From CAVSUZ01 sp963791885 (GTDB lineage: Bacteria > Pseudomonadota > Alphaproteobacteria > Acetobacterales > Acetobacteraceae), in NCBI GenBank assembly GCA_963791885.1, contig CAWBUL010000006.1, positions 2,666,001 to 2,730,000 of the forward strand: 64,000 nucleotides of DNA, given 5' to 3'. The notes beneath the pieces are model-generated. The model worked only from the letters and a program-made list of their open reading frames with translations, was not told the DNA's origin and did no database searches. Shown piece by piece: positions 9,760-18,629 of this stretch (position 1 is the first letter of the stretch; every line of letters begins with the position of its first letter). The translations under genes and the position numbers were made by a program.

Positions 9760-11151
9760 ATGAATGACGCGGTTGTCCCCCTGCCCAATGTCCCGGAATA
9801 CACCGTTTCCGAAATCGCCGGGGCGGTGAAGCGCACGCTCGAGGGGGAGTTCGGCCGGGTGCGCGTGCGTGGTGAGATCACTGAGCTCAAGCGGTATCCC
9901 TCCGGGCACATCTATTTCGCACTCAAGGATGAGGCCGCGAAGCTGCAGGGCGTGGTCTGGCGCTCCGCGGTGACGCGGCTCGGCATGGCGCCGGAGAACG
10001 GCGTGGAGGTGATCGCCACCGGCCGGCTGAGCGCTTACGCGGACCGGTCCACTTACCAGCTGGTTGTAGACCGACTGGAATACGCGGGGGCCGGGGCGCT
10101 GCTGGCGCGCATCGAGGCACTCCGGATCCGGTTGGCGGCGGAGGGACTGTTCGACGCAGAGCGCAAACAGGTTCTTCCTCTTCTGCCTGTCGTGGTTGGC
10201 GTCGTGACGTCTGAAAGCGGGGCGGTGCTTCAGGACATTCGCACCACGATCCGGCGCCGCTTCCCACGCCCTGTCCTGCTGTGGCCCGTGCCGGTGCAAG
10301 GCGAGGGTGCCGCCGAGCGAATTGCCGCCGCGATTGCGGGCTTCGATGCATTGCCGGAGGACGGTCCCCTGCCCCGCCCGCATGTCTTGATCGTCGCCCG
10401 CGGCGGCGGCAGCCTGGAGGACCTGATGGCGTTCAACGCCGAGTGCGTGGTGCGGGCGGCGGCGGCGTGCCGGATCCCTCTCATTTCAGCGGTCGGGCAT
10501 GAGACAGACGTGACCTTGATTGATCACGTATCGGACACGCGCGCGCCGACACCGACGGCCGCGGCGGAGATGGCGGTGCCATCGCGCGTCGATTTGTGCG
10601 TGGACGTGGAGCACAAGGCGGCACGGCTGGTCGGGGCGCTCCGACGGCTTGCGGGAGAACGGCGGCTTCGACTTGGGCGAGCCGAACGGGGACTACCCGA
10701 TCTGCCTGGGGTGATCGGCGGTGCCCGGCAGAGGCTGGATGACCGCGGGGAGCGCCTGGATCGAGCGCTGCCTGCTTTCGTCGTGCACCGACGCGCGGGC
10801 ATGGAGCGATGTGGAGAGAAGCTGATCGCCTGCCTTCGACAGGCGGTGGCAGGCATTCATCGGCGTGCCGGGAGGACGCTGGAACGTCTCACCCCAGCTC
10901 CGATTCGGAGTTGTCTTCGAGAGCTGACGGCGAAGGTCTCGGGTCTGGGCAATCATCTGGAGTCGGTCTCACCCCTCGCGGTGCTTGACCGGGGTTACGC
11001 GCTGGTGACGGATCGAGCCGGACATCCGCTGACGTCCGCTGGCGCCGTGCCGCCGGGGGCAAAGCTACGCCTCCGGTTCAGCGACGGGGAAGTCGGCGCG
11101 ACGGCGGACGGACGAGCGCCAGAGCAACGGCAGGGGCGGCTGAGTTTCTGA
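9760..11151 (+). CDS. xseA: Exodeoxyribonuclease VII large subunit
   Basis: XseA is the catalytic subunit of exonuclease VII, which degrades single-stranded DNA. The N-terminal OB fold begins YTVSEIAGAVKRTLE and contains GEITELKRYPSGHIYFALKD. The nuclease domain shows VGVVTSESGAVLQDI, RRFPRPVLLWPVPVQG, VLIVARGGGSLEDLMAFN and AVGHETDVTLIDHVSD. The ATG at 9760 gives 463 residues and the normal N terminus; an upstream in-frame start at 9631 would run through the divergent purD start. A C-terminal LDRGYALV motif ends the family core. xseB is not in the window. Confidence 0.95.
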   Translation: MNDAVVPLPNVPEYTVSEIAGAVKRTLEGEFGRVRVRGEITELKRYPSGHIYFALKDEAAKLQGVVWRSAVTRLGMAPENGVEVIATGRLSAYADRSTYQLVVDRLEYAGAGALLARIEALRIRLAAEGLFDAERKQVLPLLPVVVGVVTSESGAVLQDIRTTIRRRFPRPVLLWPVPVQGEGAAERIAAAIAGFDALPEDGPLPRPHVLIVARGGGSLEDLMAFNAECVVRAAAACRIPLISAVGHETDVTLIDHVSDTRAPTPTAAAEMAVPSRVDLCVDVEHKAARLVGALRRLAGERRLRLGRAERGLPDLPGVIGGARQRLDDRGERLDRALPAFVVHRRAGMERCGEKLIACLRQAVAGIHRRAGRTLERLTPAPIRSCLRELTAKVSGLGNHLESVSPLAVLDRGYALVTDRAGHPLTSAGAVPPGAKLRLRFSDGEVGATADGRAPEQRQGRLSF

Positions 11152-11169
11152 CGAGTCCGGTTGGTTCGG

Positions 11170-12702
11170 TCAGGCGTAATCTTCTGCAGCGGTCATATCC
11201 CGATGGCGGTCAGAGCCGACTGCATTCAGGAACAGCGACAACACGAAAGCGACCACGATATTCACGATCACGGATGACAGGGCGACGTAACAAGGGACAA
11301 TCGTGCCGAACAGGTGCAGCGGATAGATCGGAGCGAAGTTAACTGAGGCTGTCATCCATGTGCCGAGCACCATGCCGACGATCCAGCCGATCAGCAGGGC
11401 CCAGCCGTTCAGCATACGGGTGTAGAGCGCGATCAGGACTGAGGGCAGCGTCTGGATGATCCAGATTCCGCCAAGCAACTGCAGCCAGAGCGCGTATTGC
11501 AGCGGAAGGGCAAAGACGAATATCAGCGCGCCGGCTTTGACGAGCAAGGAGACCAGCTTTGCCATGCGGCTCTCCTGCGCGTCAGTGCACTCGGGGTTGA
11601 TGAACTCCCGATAGATATTGCGCGTAAAGATATTGGCCGTTGCAATTGACATGATGGCCGCCGGCACGAGTGCGCCGATTGCGATGGCGGCGAAGGCGAT
11701 GCCGACGAACCAAGAGGGGAAAAATCGGAGGTATAGCGCTGGAACCGCAAAGTTGTTGCCGTATTGCTTGAACCCGGGCGCCAGGGCGGGAACGCTGGCC
11801 ACACCGGCGGCGATCGCCATGAAACCGAGCAAAGCCAGCAATCCCAGCACCAGCGAGTAGGCGGGCAGTACCGCAGCGTTTCTACGCAACACACGCGGTC
11901 CGGATGAGCCGAGAATGCCCGTAACGGAGTGAGGATAGAGAAACAGCGCGAGCGCTGACCCGAGGGCGAGGGTCGCGTAGGCGCTGTAGGTGCCGAGCGA
12001 ACCTGCCGGGGGCGTAGCAAGCAACAGTTTCGGAGCTGGGACAGCAGCGAAGATCTTGCCGAAGCCGCCCAGCTTGCCGGGCACCACAATCACTGCTGCG
12101 ATAACGGCGGTGTAGATGAGCACGTCTTTGACCACGGCTATCATCGCCGGTGCTCGCAGGCCCGAGGTGTAGGTGAAGGTCGCAAGAATCACGAAGGCGA
12201 TGATCAGCGGCAGATCACCCGTGAGGCCGGTGGTGTGAAACCCGAGTGCTCCGATCACGACCTGCATGCCGACGAGTTGCAGGGCGATATAGGGCATGGT
12301 GGCGACGATGCCCGTCACGCCCGTAGCCAATGCCAGCCATCGGTTGCCAAAGCGGCCGCGGACGAAATCGGCCGCGGTGACATAGCCGTGCCTGTGACAG
12401 ACCGACCACAGGCGTGGAAAGACCAGATACAGAATGGGATAAACCATGATCGTGTAGGGCACGGCGAAGAAGCCGATCGCACCGGCGCCGTACATCAGGG
12501 CTGGAACAGCTATGAAAGTGTATGCGGTATAAAGATCGCCGCCCAGCAGGAACCAAGTGACGAAGGTGCCGAACCGGCGGCCGCCAAGGCCCCATTCATG
12601 GAGAAGATTGAGATCTCCTCGACGCCAGCGGCCAGCCACGAAGCCGAGCCAGGTGATGAAGATAAAGAGCGCGACGAAAACCCCGATGGCGGCCCAATCC
12701 AT
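11170..12702 (-). CDS. Sodium:solute symporter (SSS family)
   Basis: A 510-residue integral membrane protein with about 13 hydrophobic helices and SSS-family features, such as WFLLGGDLYTAYTFIAVPAL near residues 51-70 and VSSVPALAPGF-type loops. The neighbour is a small DUF3311 protein, a partner typical of monocarboxylate or organic-acid uptake members (MctP-like), so uptake of a small carboxylate is the best guess. It is separated from the DUF3311 gene by 3 bp and converges on xseA. Substrate specificity cannot be read from the sequence. Confidence 0.85.
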   Translation of the reverse strand: MDWAAIGVFVALFIFITWLGFVAGRWRRGDLNLLHEWGLGGRRFGTFVTWFLLGGDLYTAYTFIAVPALMYGAGAIGFFAVPYTIMVYPILYLVFPRLWSVCHRHGYVTAADFVRGRFGNRWLALATGVTGIVATMPYIALQLVGMQVVIGALGFHTTGLTGDLPLIIAFVILATFTYTSGLRAPAMIAVVKDVLIYTAVIAAVIVVPGKLGGFGKIFAAVPAPKLLLATPPAGSLGTYSAYATLALGSALALFLYPHSVTGILGSSGPRVLRRNAAVLPAYSLVLGLLALLGFMAIAAGVASVPALAPGFKQYGNNFAVPALYLRFFPSWFVGIAFAAIAIGALVPAAIMSIATANIFTRNIYREFINPECTDAQESRMAKLVSLLVKAGALIFVFALPLQYALWLQLLGGIWIIQTLPSVLIALYTRMLNGWALLIGWIVGMVLGTWMTASVNFAPIYPLHLFGTIVPCYVALSSVIVNIVVAFVLSLFLNAVGSDRHRDMTAAEDYA

Positions 12703-12705
12703 CCG

Positions 12706-12900
12706 TCAGTGCTCCGACCGGTGATCAATGAGATAAACGACCCCGATCACCGCGACGCTGAGGATGATCCACAGGAGCTGATACCAGTAGAACATCGGGA
12801 AACCCCAGAACGTCGGCCCGGCGCGATTGAACCAAGGTACCCAAAGAACCGCCACGAACGGCACGATCAGCAGCACTCGGGCAGGGTGCCATTTCCTCAC
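12706..12900 (-). CDS. DUF3311 small membrane protein
   Basis: This 64-residue protein has two hydrophobic helices, VLLIVPFVAVLWVPWF and WYQLLWIILSVAVIGVVYLI, with the conserved FYWYQLLW motif of DUF3311. Such proteins are encoded next to SSS symporters and may be accessory subunits. It ends 3 bp before the symporter gene, so the two form an operon. A complete IS5 element lies 90 bp upstream of its start, and this may have replaced or displaced the native promoter. Confidence 0.8.
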   Translation of the reverse strand: MRKWHPARVLLIVPFVAVLWVPWFNRAGPTFWGFPMFYWYQLLWIILSVAVIGVVYLIDHRSEH

Positions 12901-12990
12901 GGATTCACCTTGGATTCTGGGCCATTTCGGCCGTTGGGACGGGGTGCTCTATGCGAAACCCCTGATTAGGTAAAGGGCCCGTGAGCTTAG

Positions 12991-14183
12991 GGAAACTCTG
13001 ATCAACCCCGCCATCTGCGCCGCCCGGTCGTGGTGGTGGCGAAGACGGAGAAATCTGGATGCGACCTGAGGCCGGAATTCGGCGTTCGCGGGCCGGTTCG
13101 GCCGGTCTGCCGGATCGTCGCAGCGCTGCGGACGCAGCTCTCCTCTCACGCAGCCAGTAGCGACCTTCGAGCGAGGTAAAGATTGGCGAGGCCGCAGGTG
13201 ACGAACAGCCGGTGGGCATTCTTGTCCAACCCGCGATAGCGCACCTTCACAAATCCAAACACGCGCTTGATGACCCCGATACTATGCTCGACCTTCGCCC
13301 GTACCTTCGACTTGGTCCGATTGCGAGCTTTCTCTGCCTCATCGACAACACCGCGATGACGATATCGCCGGTTGGTGAAGTCCTGTGCAGATGGAGCATG
13401 CTCGCGGATGACATGACGCTGGCCACGATAGGCCTGGTCGCCCCAGACACGCCGTTCCTCGCCATGTAGCAGGTCACCAAGCACGCTGGCATCATGCACA
13501 TTCGCCGCAGTGGCCACCGCGGAATGGATCAGCCTGGTCCTGCTATCTACCCCGACATGCGCCTTCATCCCGAAATACCACTGCTGGCCCTTGCGGGTCT
13601 GGTGCATCTCGGGGTCGCGCTGCTTTGTGGCATTCTTGGTCGAACTCGGAGCGCTGATGATGGTCGCGTCCACGATCGTGCCGGTGCCCACCTTCAGACC
13701 CAGACTCTCAAGATGCTCGTTGACGGTGGCAAATATCTCAGTTCCAAGCTCGTGCTGCTCCAACAGGTGGCGGAACTTGCAAACCGTGGTCTCGTCCGGC
13801 ACCGGCTCACGGCCGAGATCGATGCCGGCAAACTGCCGCATCGCAGCCGAGTCATACAGCGCCTCCTCCACTCCGGGATCCGAGAGATTGAACCACAGCT
13901 GCAGGAAGTAGATGCGCAACATGCGTTCCAGTCCCACCGGTGGTCGGCCCCTGCCAGGCTTCGGATAGACCGGCTCGATCAGCGCACAGAGTTGCTGCCA
14001 CGGCACTACCCGCTCCATCTCGGCAAGAAAGGCTCCCCGCCGTGTGGTCTTGCCGTAGCGTTCGAAGCTTACGCTCGCCAGGGTCGCTTGACGCATCTCG
14101 TTCGGTCGATCCGAATGTAATCAATGCCACTCAACTACAGGCTGCTCCGTGACCGTGTCGAGATGGGATTCTTCAGAGTCTCC
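12991..14183 (-). mobile_element. Complete IS5-family insertion sequence, 1193 bp
   Basis: The terminal inverted repeats are GGAAACTCTGATCAACCCC at 12991-13009 and GGAGACTCTGAAGAATCCC read inward from 14183, with 15 of 19 positions matching. Both ends are flanked by TTAG (12987-12990 and 14184-14187). This is a 4-bp target duplication of the YTAR type known for IS5 elements. The single transposase gene is full length. The 150 bp between the left end and the transposase stop shows no gene. Confidence 0.93.
13146..14096 (-). CDS. IS5 family transposase (IS5 subgroup)
   Basis: The 316-residue DDE transposase closely follows the plan of E. coli IS5 transposase: LIEPVYPKPGRGRPP, MLRIYFLQLWFNLSDPGVEEALYD, DETTVCKFRHLLEQHELG, then the first catalytic Asp in GTIVDATIISAPSSTKN, the second in VWGDQAYRG, and the C-terminal VEHSIGVIKRVFGFVKVRYRG carrying the catalytic Glu. 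No frameshift or stop is seen, so it may be active. It reads toward the DUF3311-symporter pair. Confidence 0.95.
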   Translation of the reverse strand: MRQATLASVSFERYGKTTRRGAFLAEMERVVPWQQLCALIEPVYPKPGRGRPPVGLERMLRIYFLQLWFNLSDPGVEEALYDSAAMRQFAGIDLGREPVPDETTVCKFRHLLEQHELGTEIFATVNEHLESLGLKVGTGTIVDATIISAPSSTKNATKQRDPEMHQTRKGQQWYFGMKAHVGVDSRTRLIHSAVATAANVHDASVLGDLLHGEERRVWGDQAYRGQRHVIREHAPSAQDFTNRRYRHRGVVDEAEKARNRTKSKVRAKVEHSIGVIKRVFGFVKVRYRGLDKNAHRLFVTCGLANLYLARRSLLAA

Positions 14184-14252
14184 TTAGACGAAACGCCCGA
14201 AAGCGAGACAAGCATTAATCAAGCGCTAAGGGTTGGCGGATGAAATGCCACC

Positions 14253-14762
14253 ATGAAAATCGCTTTCGGCCTGCTCCTTCTTTTCCTCTTGGCACCGACA
14301 ATCGTTGCGTTATCGCAAGATGCTGCTGTGGCCGATTTTGCGCTGATGGGGGTGAGGCTGAACATGACCCCGGAACAGGCGACCCAGGTTCTGAGAGGGG
14401 AAAGTGATAACGTGAGGGACCAAGCTGCCTCCTGCGGGATTGCTCCGACGGAGGGCTGCAGAAAGATTCTGGCGTTGCTTCCCGATGGATCGATTGAGGT
14501 CTTGTTCCGGCCTTCGCCTGGGGGATTCCGTTCGGTTCGCATCGCACTGACAGTAAAGGCCCGTGGTGAGAGTGACCGGGACGCGATCATCAGCGCAGCG
14601 ATCCAATATTACGGACCGCCTACGCTGGAAGAGCCGGCCTGGTGTACCCTCGATTCCCTCGGGGGAGCGTGCCGGGATGATGCGGCGGCGATGGTGTTCA
14701 AGCCCCTGGCCGGAGCGGCCGGGGAGTTTATCCTGCGAGAAGCATCTAACGGAGATCCCTGA
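14253..14762 (+). CDS. Exported protein of unknown function
   Basis: A 169-residue protein with an N-terminal signal peptide (KIAFGLLLLFLLAPTIVALS, cut near residue 21). The mature part has four Cys residues (SCGIAPTEGC, WCTLDSLGGAC), suggesting two disulfides in the periplasm. A helix-like segment, GVRLNMTPEQATQVLRG, looks like the repeat found in small outer-membrane-assembly-type domains, but this is not firm. Its TGA overlaps the ATG of the next gene by one base, so the two are probably coupled. The IS5 right end lies 70 bp upstream. Confidence 0.6.
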   Translation: MKIAFGLLLLFLLAPTIVALSQDAAVADFALMGVRLNMTPEQATQVLRGESDNVRDQAASCGIAPTEGCRKILALLPDGSIEVLFRPSPGGFRSVRIALTVKARGESDRDAIISAAIQYYGPPTLEEPAWCTLDSLGGACRDDAAAMVFKPLAGAAGEFILREASNGDP

Positions 14763-15730
14763 TGACCTTCTCTCTATTGTTCCTTCCGCCCCAGAATGAC
14801 ACCACTCGGGATTGGGCAAGGCGAGTTGGCCAGGCGGTTCCGTCCGTCCAGGTGATCGTGGCCGAGTCGGAGGCAGAGGCCGAGCGCCACATCGAGGACG
14901 TGGAGGCGGCGTACGGTGTGCTGTCCCCGTCCATGCTCGCAAAAGCGAGCAAGTTGCGGTGGCTGCAGGCTCCCCAGGCCGCTCCGCCCGCCGGTTACTA
15001 TTACCGAGAGCTGATCGCGCACCCGGTGACGGTGACGAACATGCGGGAGATCTACAACGATCATATTGCCGCGCACATCATGGCCTTCGTGCTGGCCTTC
15101 GCGCGGGACTTCCAGACCTATCTGCCGCAACAATTGCGGCGGGAGTGGAGGCCGCGGAGGCTCGATGTGGGGGTGCGGCATCTGCCGGAGTGCACCGCGC
15201 TGATCGTCGGGTTGGGTGGGATCGGGGCGGAGACGGCTCGGCTGGCGGCGGCGTTCGGGATGCGGGTGGTCGCAACGGATGCGCGGCGGAAGGAAGCGCC
15301 CGCCGGCGTGGCGGAGCTGCATCCGGAGAACGCGCTTGATGATCTTCTGCCTCGGGCAGATTTCGTGATTCTGACCGTGCCTCATACGCCGGCGACCGAG
15401 GGATTCATGAACCGCGAACGGTTCGGCCGCATGAAGCGCGGGGCGTTCTTCATCAATATCGGGCGGGGGAAGACGACGCGACTCGACGATCTGGTCGCAG
15501 CGCTGCGAGAGGGACATTTGGCCGGCGCGGGACTGGATGTGTTCGAAGAGGAGCCACTACCGGCGGATCATCCGCTGTGGATGATGCCGGGGGTGCTGAT
15601 CACACCTCATACCGCGGGGTTCGGGCCGTATCTGGATGAACGGCGGTTGCAGATCATCGTGGATAACTGCCGGGCGTTTGCCGAGGGACGACCGCTGCGG
15701 AATGTGGTGGACAAGGCAAACTGGTTCTGA
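14762..15730 (+). CDS. D-2-hydroxyacid dehydrogenase (GhrA-like)
   Basis: A 322-residue NAD(P)-dependent dehydrogenase of the D-2-hydroxyacid family, which reduces 2-oxoacids such as glyoxylate or hydroxypyruvate. The Rossmann motif is GLGGIGAETARLAAAFGMRV near 142-161. The catalytic region shows INIGRGKTTRLDDL, then LDVFEEEPLPADHPLW and the active His in ITPHTAGFGP. The substrate domain is short, as in GhrA-type enzymes. It starts inside the stop codon of the exported-protein gene and is followed 2 bp later by an alpha/beta-hydrolase gene. Confidence 0.85.
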   Translation: MTFSLLFLPPQNDTTRDWARRVGQAVPSVQVIVAESEAEAERHIEDVEAAYGVLSPSMLAKASKLRWLQAPQAAPPAGYYYRELIAHPVTVTNMREIYNDHIAAHIMAFVLAFARDFQTYLPQQLRREWRPRRLDVGVRHLPECTALIVGLGGIGAETARLAAAFGMRVVATDARRKEAPAGVAELHPENALDDLLPRADFVILTVPHTPATEGFMNRERFGRMKRGAFFINIGRGKTTRLDDLVAALREGHLAGAGLDVFEEEPLPADHPLWMMPGVLITPHTAGFGPYLDERRLQIIVDNCRAFAEGRPLRNVVDKANWF

Positions 15731-15732
15731 CC

Positions 15733-16875
15733 GTGGAACCGCTCGATAGCGCCGTGCTGCCGAAAGGCGTGCGGTCCCGATTCGTCGAGGGGATCAACGG
15801 TTTGCGGGTGCATCTGCTGGAGGCGGGGTTCGAGGGATCGGAGCGGCCGCTCGTCATGCTGCTGCACGGGTTTCCGGAGATCGCTTATTCCTGGCGGAAA
15901 GTGATGCCGGTGCTGGCCGAGGCGGGATTTCACGCCATCGCGCCAGATTTGCGGGGGTATGGGCGGACCAGCGGGTGGTCGGCGGATTACGACGCCGATC
16001 TGCGGCCGTTCCGGTTGCTGAATGTGGTTCGCGACACGCTTGGGCTGGTGTTCGCGCTCGGAAGGCGACGCGCGATCTCGGTGGTAGGGCATGATTTCGG
16101 CGCTTCCGCCGCGGCGTGGTGCGCGCTGGTGCGACCGGACGTGTTCTCGTCCTTGGTGCTGATGAGCGCACCGTTCGAAGGCCCGCCGGCATTGCCATTT
16201 GCGACGGACGGGAAGGTTCCGGCTGTGCCGAGCAGTCCGGACATTCATGAGGCGCTGGCGGCACTCGAGCGTCCGCGCAAGCACTATCAAGGGTACTATT
16301 CGAAGCGCGTGGCGAACGCGCAGATGTGGTACGCGCCTCAGGGCGTGCATGCTTTTCTGCGAGCGTATTTCCACCACAAGAGCGCGGACTGGGTAGAGAA
16401 CAAGCCGCATAAGCTGGTGGCGTGGCGCGCAGACGAACTCGCGAAGATGCCGACGTACTACATTATGGACCTGGCGAAGCACATGCCGGAGACGGTAGCG
16501 GAGGTGATGCCCTCGGCGCAGGAGATCGCAGCGTGCCGCTGGCTGCCGGAGAGCGAACTGGCGGTGTACGCGGCGGAGTATCAGCGAACCGGATTTCAGG
16601 GCGGGCTGAACTGGTACCGGTCTCGCACTTCGGGGCATTTTGAGTCGGAGTTGCAGGTGTTTGCGGGACGGACAATCGACGTTCCGTCGATGTTCACAGC
16701 AGGGAAGAGCGACTGGGGCGCTTATCAGCGGCCCGGGGCCGTGGAGACGATGCAGCGGAGCGTCTGCACGCAGATGCTGGGGTGCCACCTGATCGAAGGC
16801 GCCGGACACTGGGTGCAGCAAGAACAGCCTGCGGCGGTGAATAAGCTGCTGATCGAGTTCTTTCGATCAATCTGA
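15733..16875 (+). CDS. Alpha/beta hydrolase, epoxide hydrolase-like
   Basis: A 380-residue alpha/beta-hydrolase. The oxyanion motif HGFPE lies near residue 42, and the nucleophile elbow is GHDFGAS with an Asp. This is the mark of epoxide hydrolases and dehalogenases rather than esterases. The catalytic His is in GAGHWVQQEQP near the C terminus. An epoxide hydrolase is favoured by HGFPEIAYSWR and DLRGYGRT. The start is GTG, 2 bp after the dehydrogenase stop. Its 3' end overlaps that of the convergent Smr gene by 9 bp. Confidence 0.82.
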   Translation: MEPLDSAVLPKGVRSRFVEGINGLRVHLLEAGFEGSERPLVMLLHGFPEIAYSWRKVMPVLAEAGFHAIAPDLRGYGRTSGWSADYDADLRPFRLLNVVRDTLGLVFALGRRRAISVVGHDFGASAAAWCALVRPDVFSSLVLMSAPFEGPPALPFATDGKVPAVPSSPDIHEALAALERPRKHYQGYYSKRVANAQMWYAPQGVHAFLRAYFHHKSADWVENKPHKLVAWRADELAKMPTYYIMDLAKHMPETVAEVMPSAQEIAACRWLPESELAVYAAEYQRTGFQGGLNWYRSRTSGHFESELQVFAGRTIDVPSMFTAGKSDWGAYQRPGAVETMQRSVCTQMLGCHLIEGAGHWVQQEQPAAVNKLLIEFFRSI

Positions 16876-17403
16876 CCCGGGGCGATGGCGCCGGAGGAGC
16901 AAACGCACCGCGCCGTCATTGGCAGCATGGGGATGCGTCGCGGCAAGGATAGAAGCGCGGAACTCCGGCCGGTTGATCCAGAGTGGGAATTCGCGGCGGA
17001 TTGCGCCGCCGCCTGCGCCGCCGCGGCCGGTGATAATCTCGACGCAGCGCAGGTGCTCGGCAAGGGCCGAGCGGAGGAAGGCTTCGAGGGCGTGGAAGGC
17101 GCGCTGTACGGTGTGACCGTGCAGGTCGAGAGTGCGTACGGGCGGCAGGCGGCCAGTACGGAAGCGGTTCCAGGTGCTACCGTCCACGCCGGCGGGGTGG
17201 GTGCCGATGTCAAGGGGACGTGGCGGGGACGGGATGGGACGGGAAGCGGTGGCCGAGGGCGAACGGGCGGGCGCGGGTGCCGGCTGCACCACCGGCTCGG
17301 GGTCGGCGCGGGGTACAGGCTGGCCTCGCAGGGGCACGACCAGCCGGGCGTAGCTAGCCCAGACCGCGCGGTCCTCCTCGGTCAAAGTGGCGGCGAGAGA
17401 CAT
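16867..17403 (-). CDS. Smr-domain endonuclease-like protein
   Basis: A 178-residue protein with a C-terminal Smr domain: the LDLHGHTV motif near residue 92 and the ITGRGG motif near 124, the two conserved catalytic-type sites of Smr nucleases. The first 80 residues are rich in Pro and Arg and look disordered. Stand-alone Smr proteins act on branched DNA or stalled-ribosome mRNA; the target here is unknown. It is separated from the MFS gene by 43 bp in the same direction. Confidence 0.85.
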   Translation of the reverse strand: MSLAATLTEEDRAVWASYARLVVPLRGQPVPRADPEPVVQPAPAPARSPSATASRPIPSPPRPLDIGTHPAGVDGSTWNRFRTGRLPPVRTLDLHGHTVQRAFHALEAFLRSALAEHLRCVEIITGRGGAGGGAIRREFPLWINRPEFRASILAATHPHAANDGAVRLLLRRHRPGSD

Positions 17404-17446
17404 CGGCCAGACAGATGCGGATGCTGGCGGTCAGTGCCAAGCGAGA

Positions 17447-18616
17447 TTAGCGGGGACGGACCCCGATGAGTGGCACAGAGGAGACGACGACCAGAGCAGC
17501 GAGTATCAGGTAGGCAATGCCATAGCCCCCCAACGTGCTAATCAGGCCGCCAAAGGTGGAGGGGAAGAGCATGACGCCGGCGAACATGACGGCGGTGCCG
17601 AGGCCGGTGGCCTCAGTGCGGCGGGCGCCACCGAGCCGGGCGTATTCGGCATAGGCGAGACCGGTGAAGCCGGTGGCGGTACTGCCGCTCAGGACAGCGA
17701 GCAAGAGGACGGCGGGGAAGGACCAGGCAGGGCTGAGTTGGCTGGCGGCGATGGCGCAGCCGGCCATCCCGAAGCCGAGGGCAGCGACGGCTCGGAATGG
17801 GGGGATGTAGCGATCGGCGATCCAGCCCCAAATCGGGCGGGCGATGGCGCCGGACACCTGGTAGATCGCGAGGGCGTAGCCCGCCCTGACCAAGCTGAGG
17901 TGCACAATCGCGGTGAGCTGGACGGTCATGAAGGCGATGAAGCAGAGCTGGGCGCCGGAATAGACGAAGCTCGCCATGGAGAGGCGGCGCATGAGGCCGT
18001 CATGGCGGAGGAGTTCGAGCTGACGGCGGAGAATGCCGGTCCAGAGCGGATGGGTAGGATTACGGTCGGAATCCCACCGGAGGCGGGGCCGCTCCATGCC
18101 CAGGAGCAGGAGGAAAACGGGGATTGCCTGAACGGCCATGGCAAGGCGCCAAGACCAGGCCGCAGCGATAGGGGGCACAATGAGCGCGCCGAGGACTCCA
18201 CCAAGAGGCACGCCGATCTGCCGGAGGGACATTACGAGATTGAAGACGGCCGGTGGAGTCTGGGGGACGAGGAGGTGCGTGCTCGCCGGGGCGATGGCGC
18301 CGTAGGTCAGGCCCAGCACGATGGCGCTCGCGGCCAGTCCAGCCAGTGTGCCGGTGGATGAGAGGCCGATCAGACCGAGGACGGCGAGCAGCACGACCTG
18401 GCTGACGCGGACGGCGCCGTAACGATGGACAAAGCCGGGCGCGAGCACGGCCGAAATGATGCCAACGCCATAGACAATGGAGGCGAAGGCGCCGCTGAGT
18501 TCACCGGAGACGCCGAGATCGTGCGCGATGGCGGGCGCGGCGGCCGGCACCGAAAAGAGTGCCATGGTCGCGAGGGTCTGCACGGCGAGGGTGGCCGCGA
18601 GGGGCCAGAACGGCAT
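17447..18616 (-). CDS. Major facilitator superfamily transporter
   Basis: About 389 residues with twelve predicted helices in two bundles, typical of MFS exporters or nitrate/cyanate-type carriers. Between helices 2 and 3 is VHRYGAVRVSQ in place of the usual GRLADRFGRR, and GAIARPIWGWIADRY in the second half is the repeat of that motif. The substrate cannot be predicted. The ATG at 18616 is chosen because the protein then begins directly with helix 1; an upstream start at 18664 would overlap the ABC transporter gene by 35 bp. It lies 13 bp after that gene. Confidence 0.75.
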   Translation of the reverse strand: MPFWPLAATLAVQTLATMALFSVPAAAPAIAHDLGVSGELSGAFASIVYGVGIISAVLAPGFVHRYGAVRVSQVVLLAVLGLIGLSSTGTLAGLAASAIVLGLTYGAIAPASTHLLVPQTPPAVFNLVMSLRQIGVPLGGVLGALIVPPIAAAWSWRLAMAVQAIPVFLLLLGMERPRLRWDSDRNPTHPLWTGILRRQLELLRHDGLMRRLSMASFVYSGAQLCFIAFMTVQLTAIVHLSLVRAGYALAIYQVSGAIARPIWGWIADRYIPPFRAVAALGFGMAGCAIAASQLSPAWSFPAVLLLAVLSGSTATGFTGLAYAEYARLGGARRTEATGLGTAVMFAGVMLFPSTFGGLISTLGGYGIAYLILAALVVVSSVPLIGVRPR

Positions 18617-18629
18617 ACCTCGCAGCGCG

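Noticed and set aside
8435..9763. Long plus-strand frame opposite purD
   Set aside because: It is an antisense shadow of a complete purD; no family motif is visible.
17387..18361. Plus-strand frame of 324 codons
   Set aside because: Antisense to the MFS transporter, with Gly/Glu-rich composition and no motifs.
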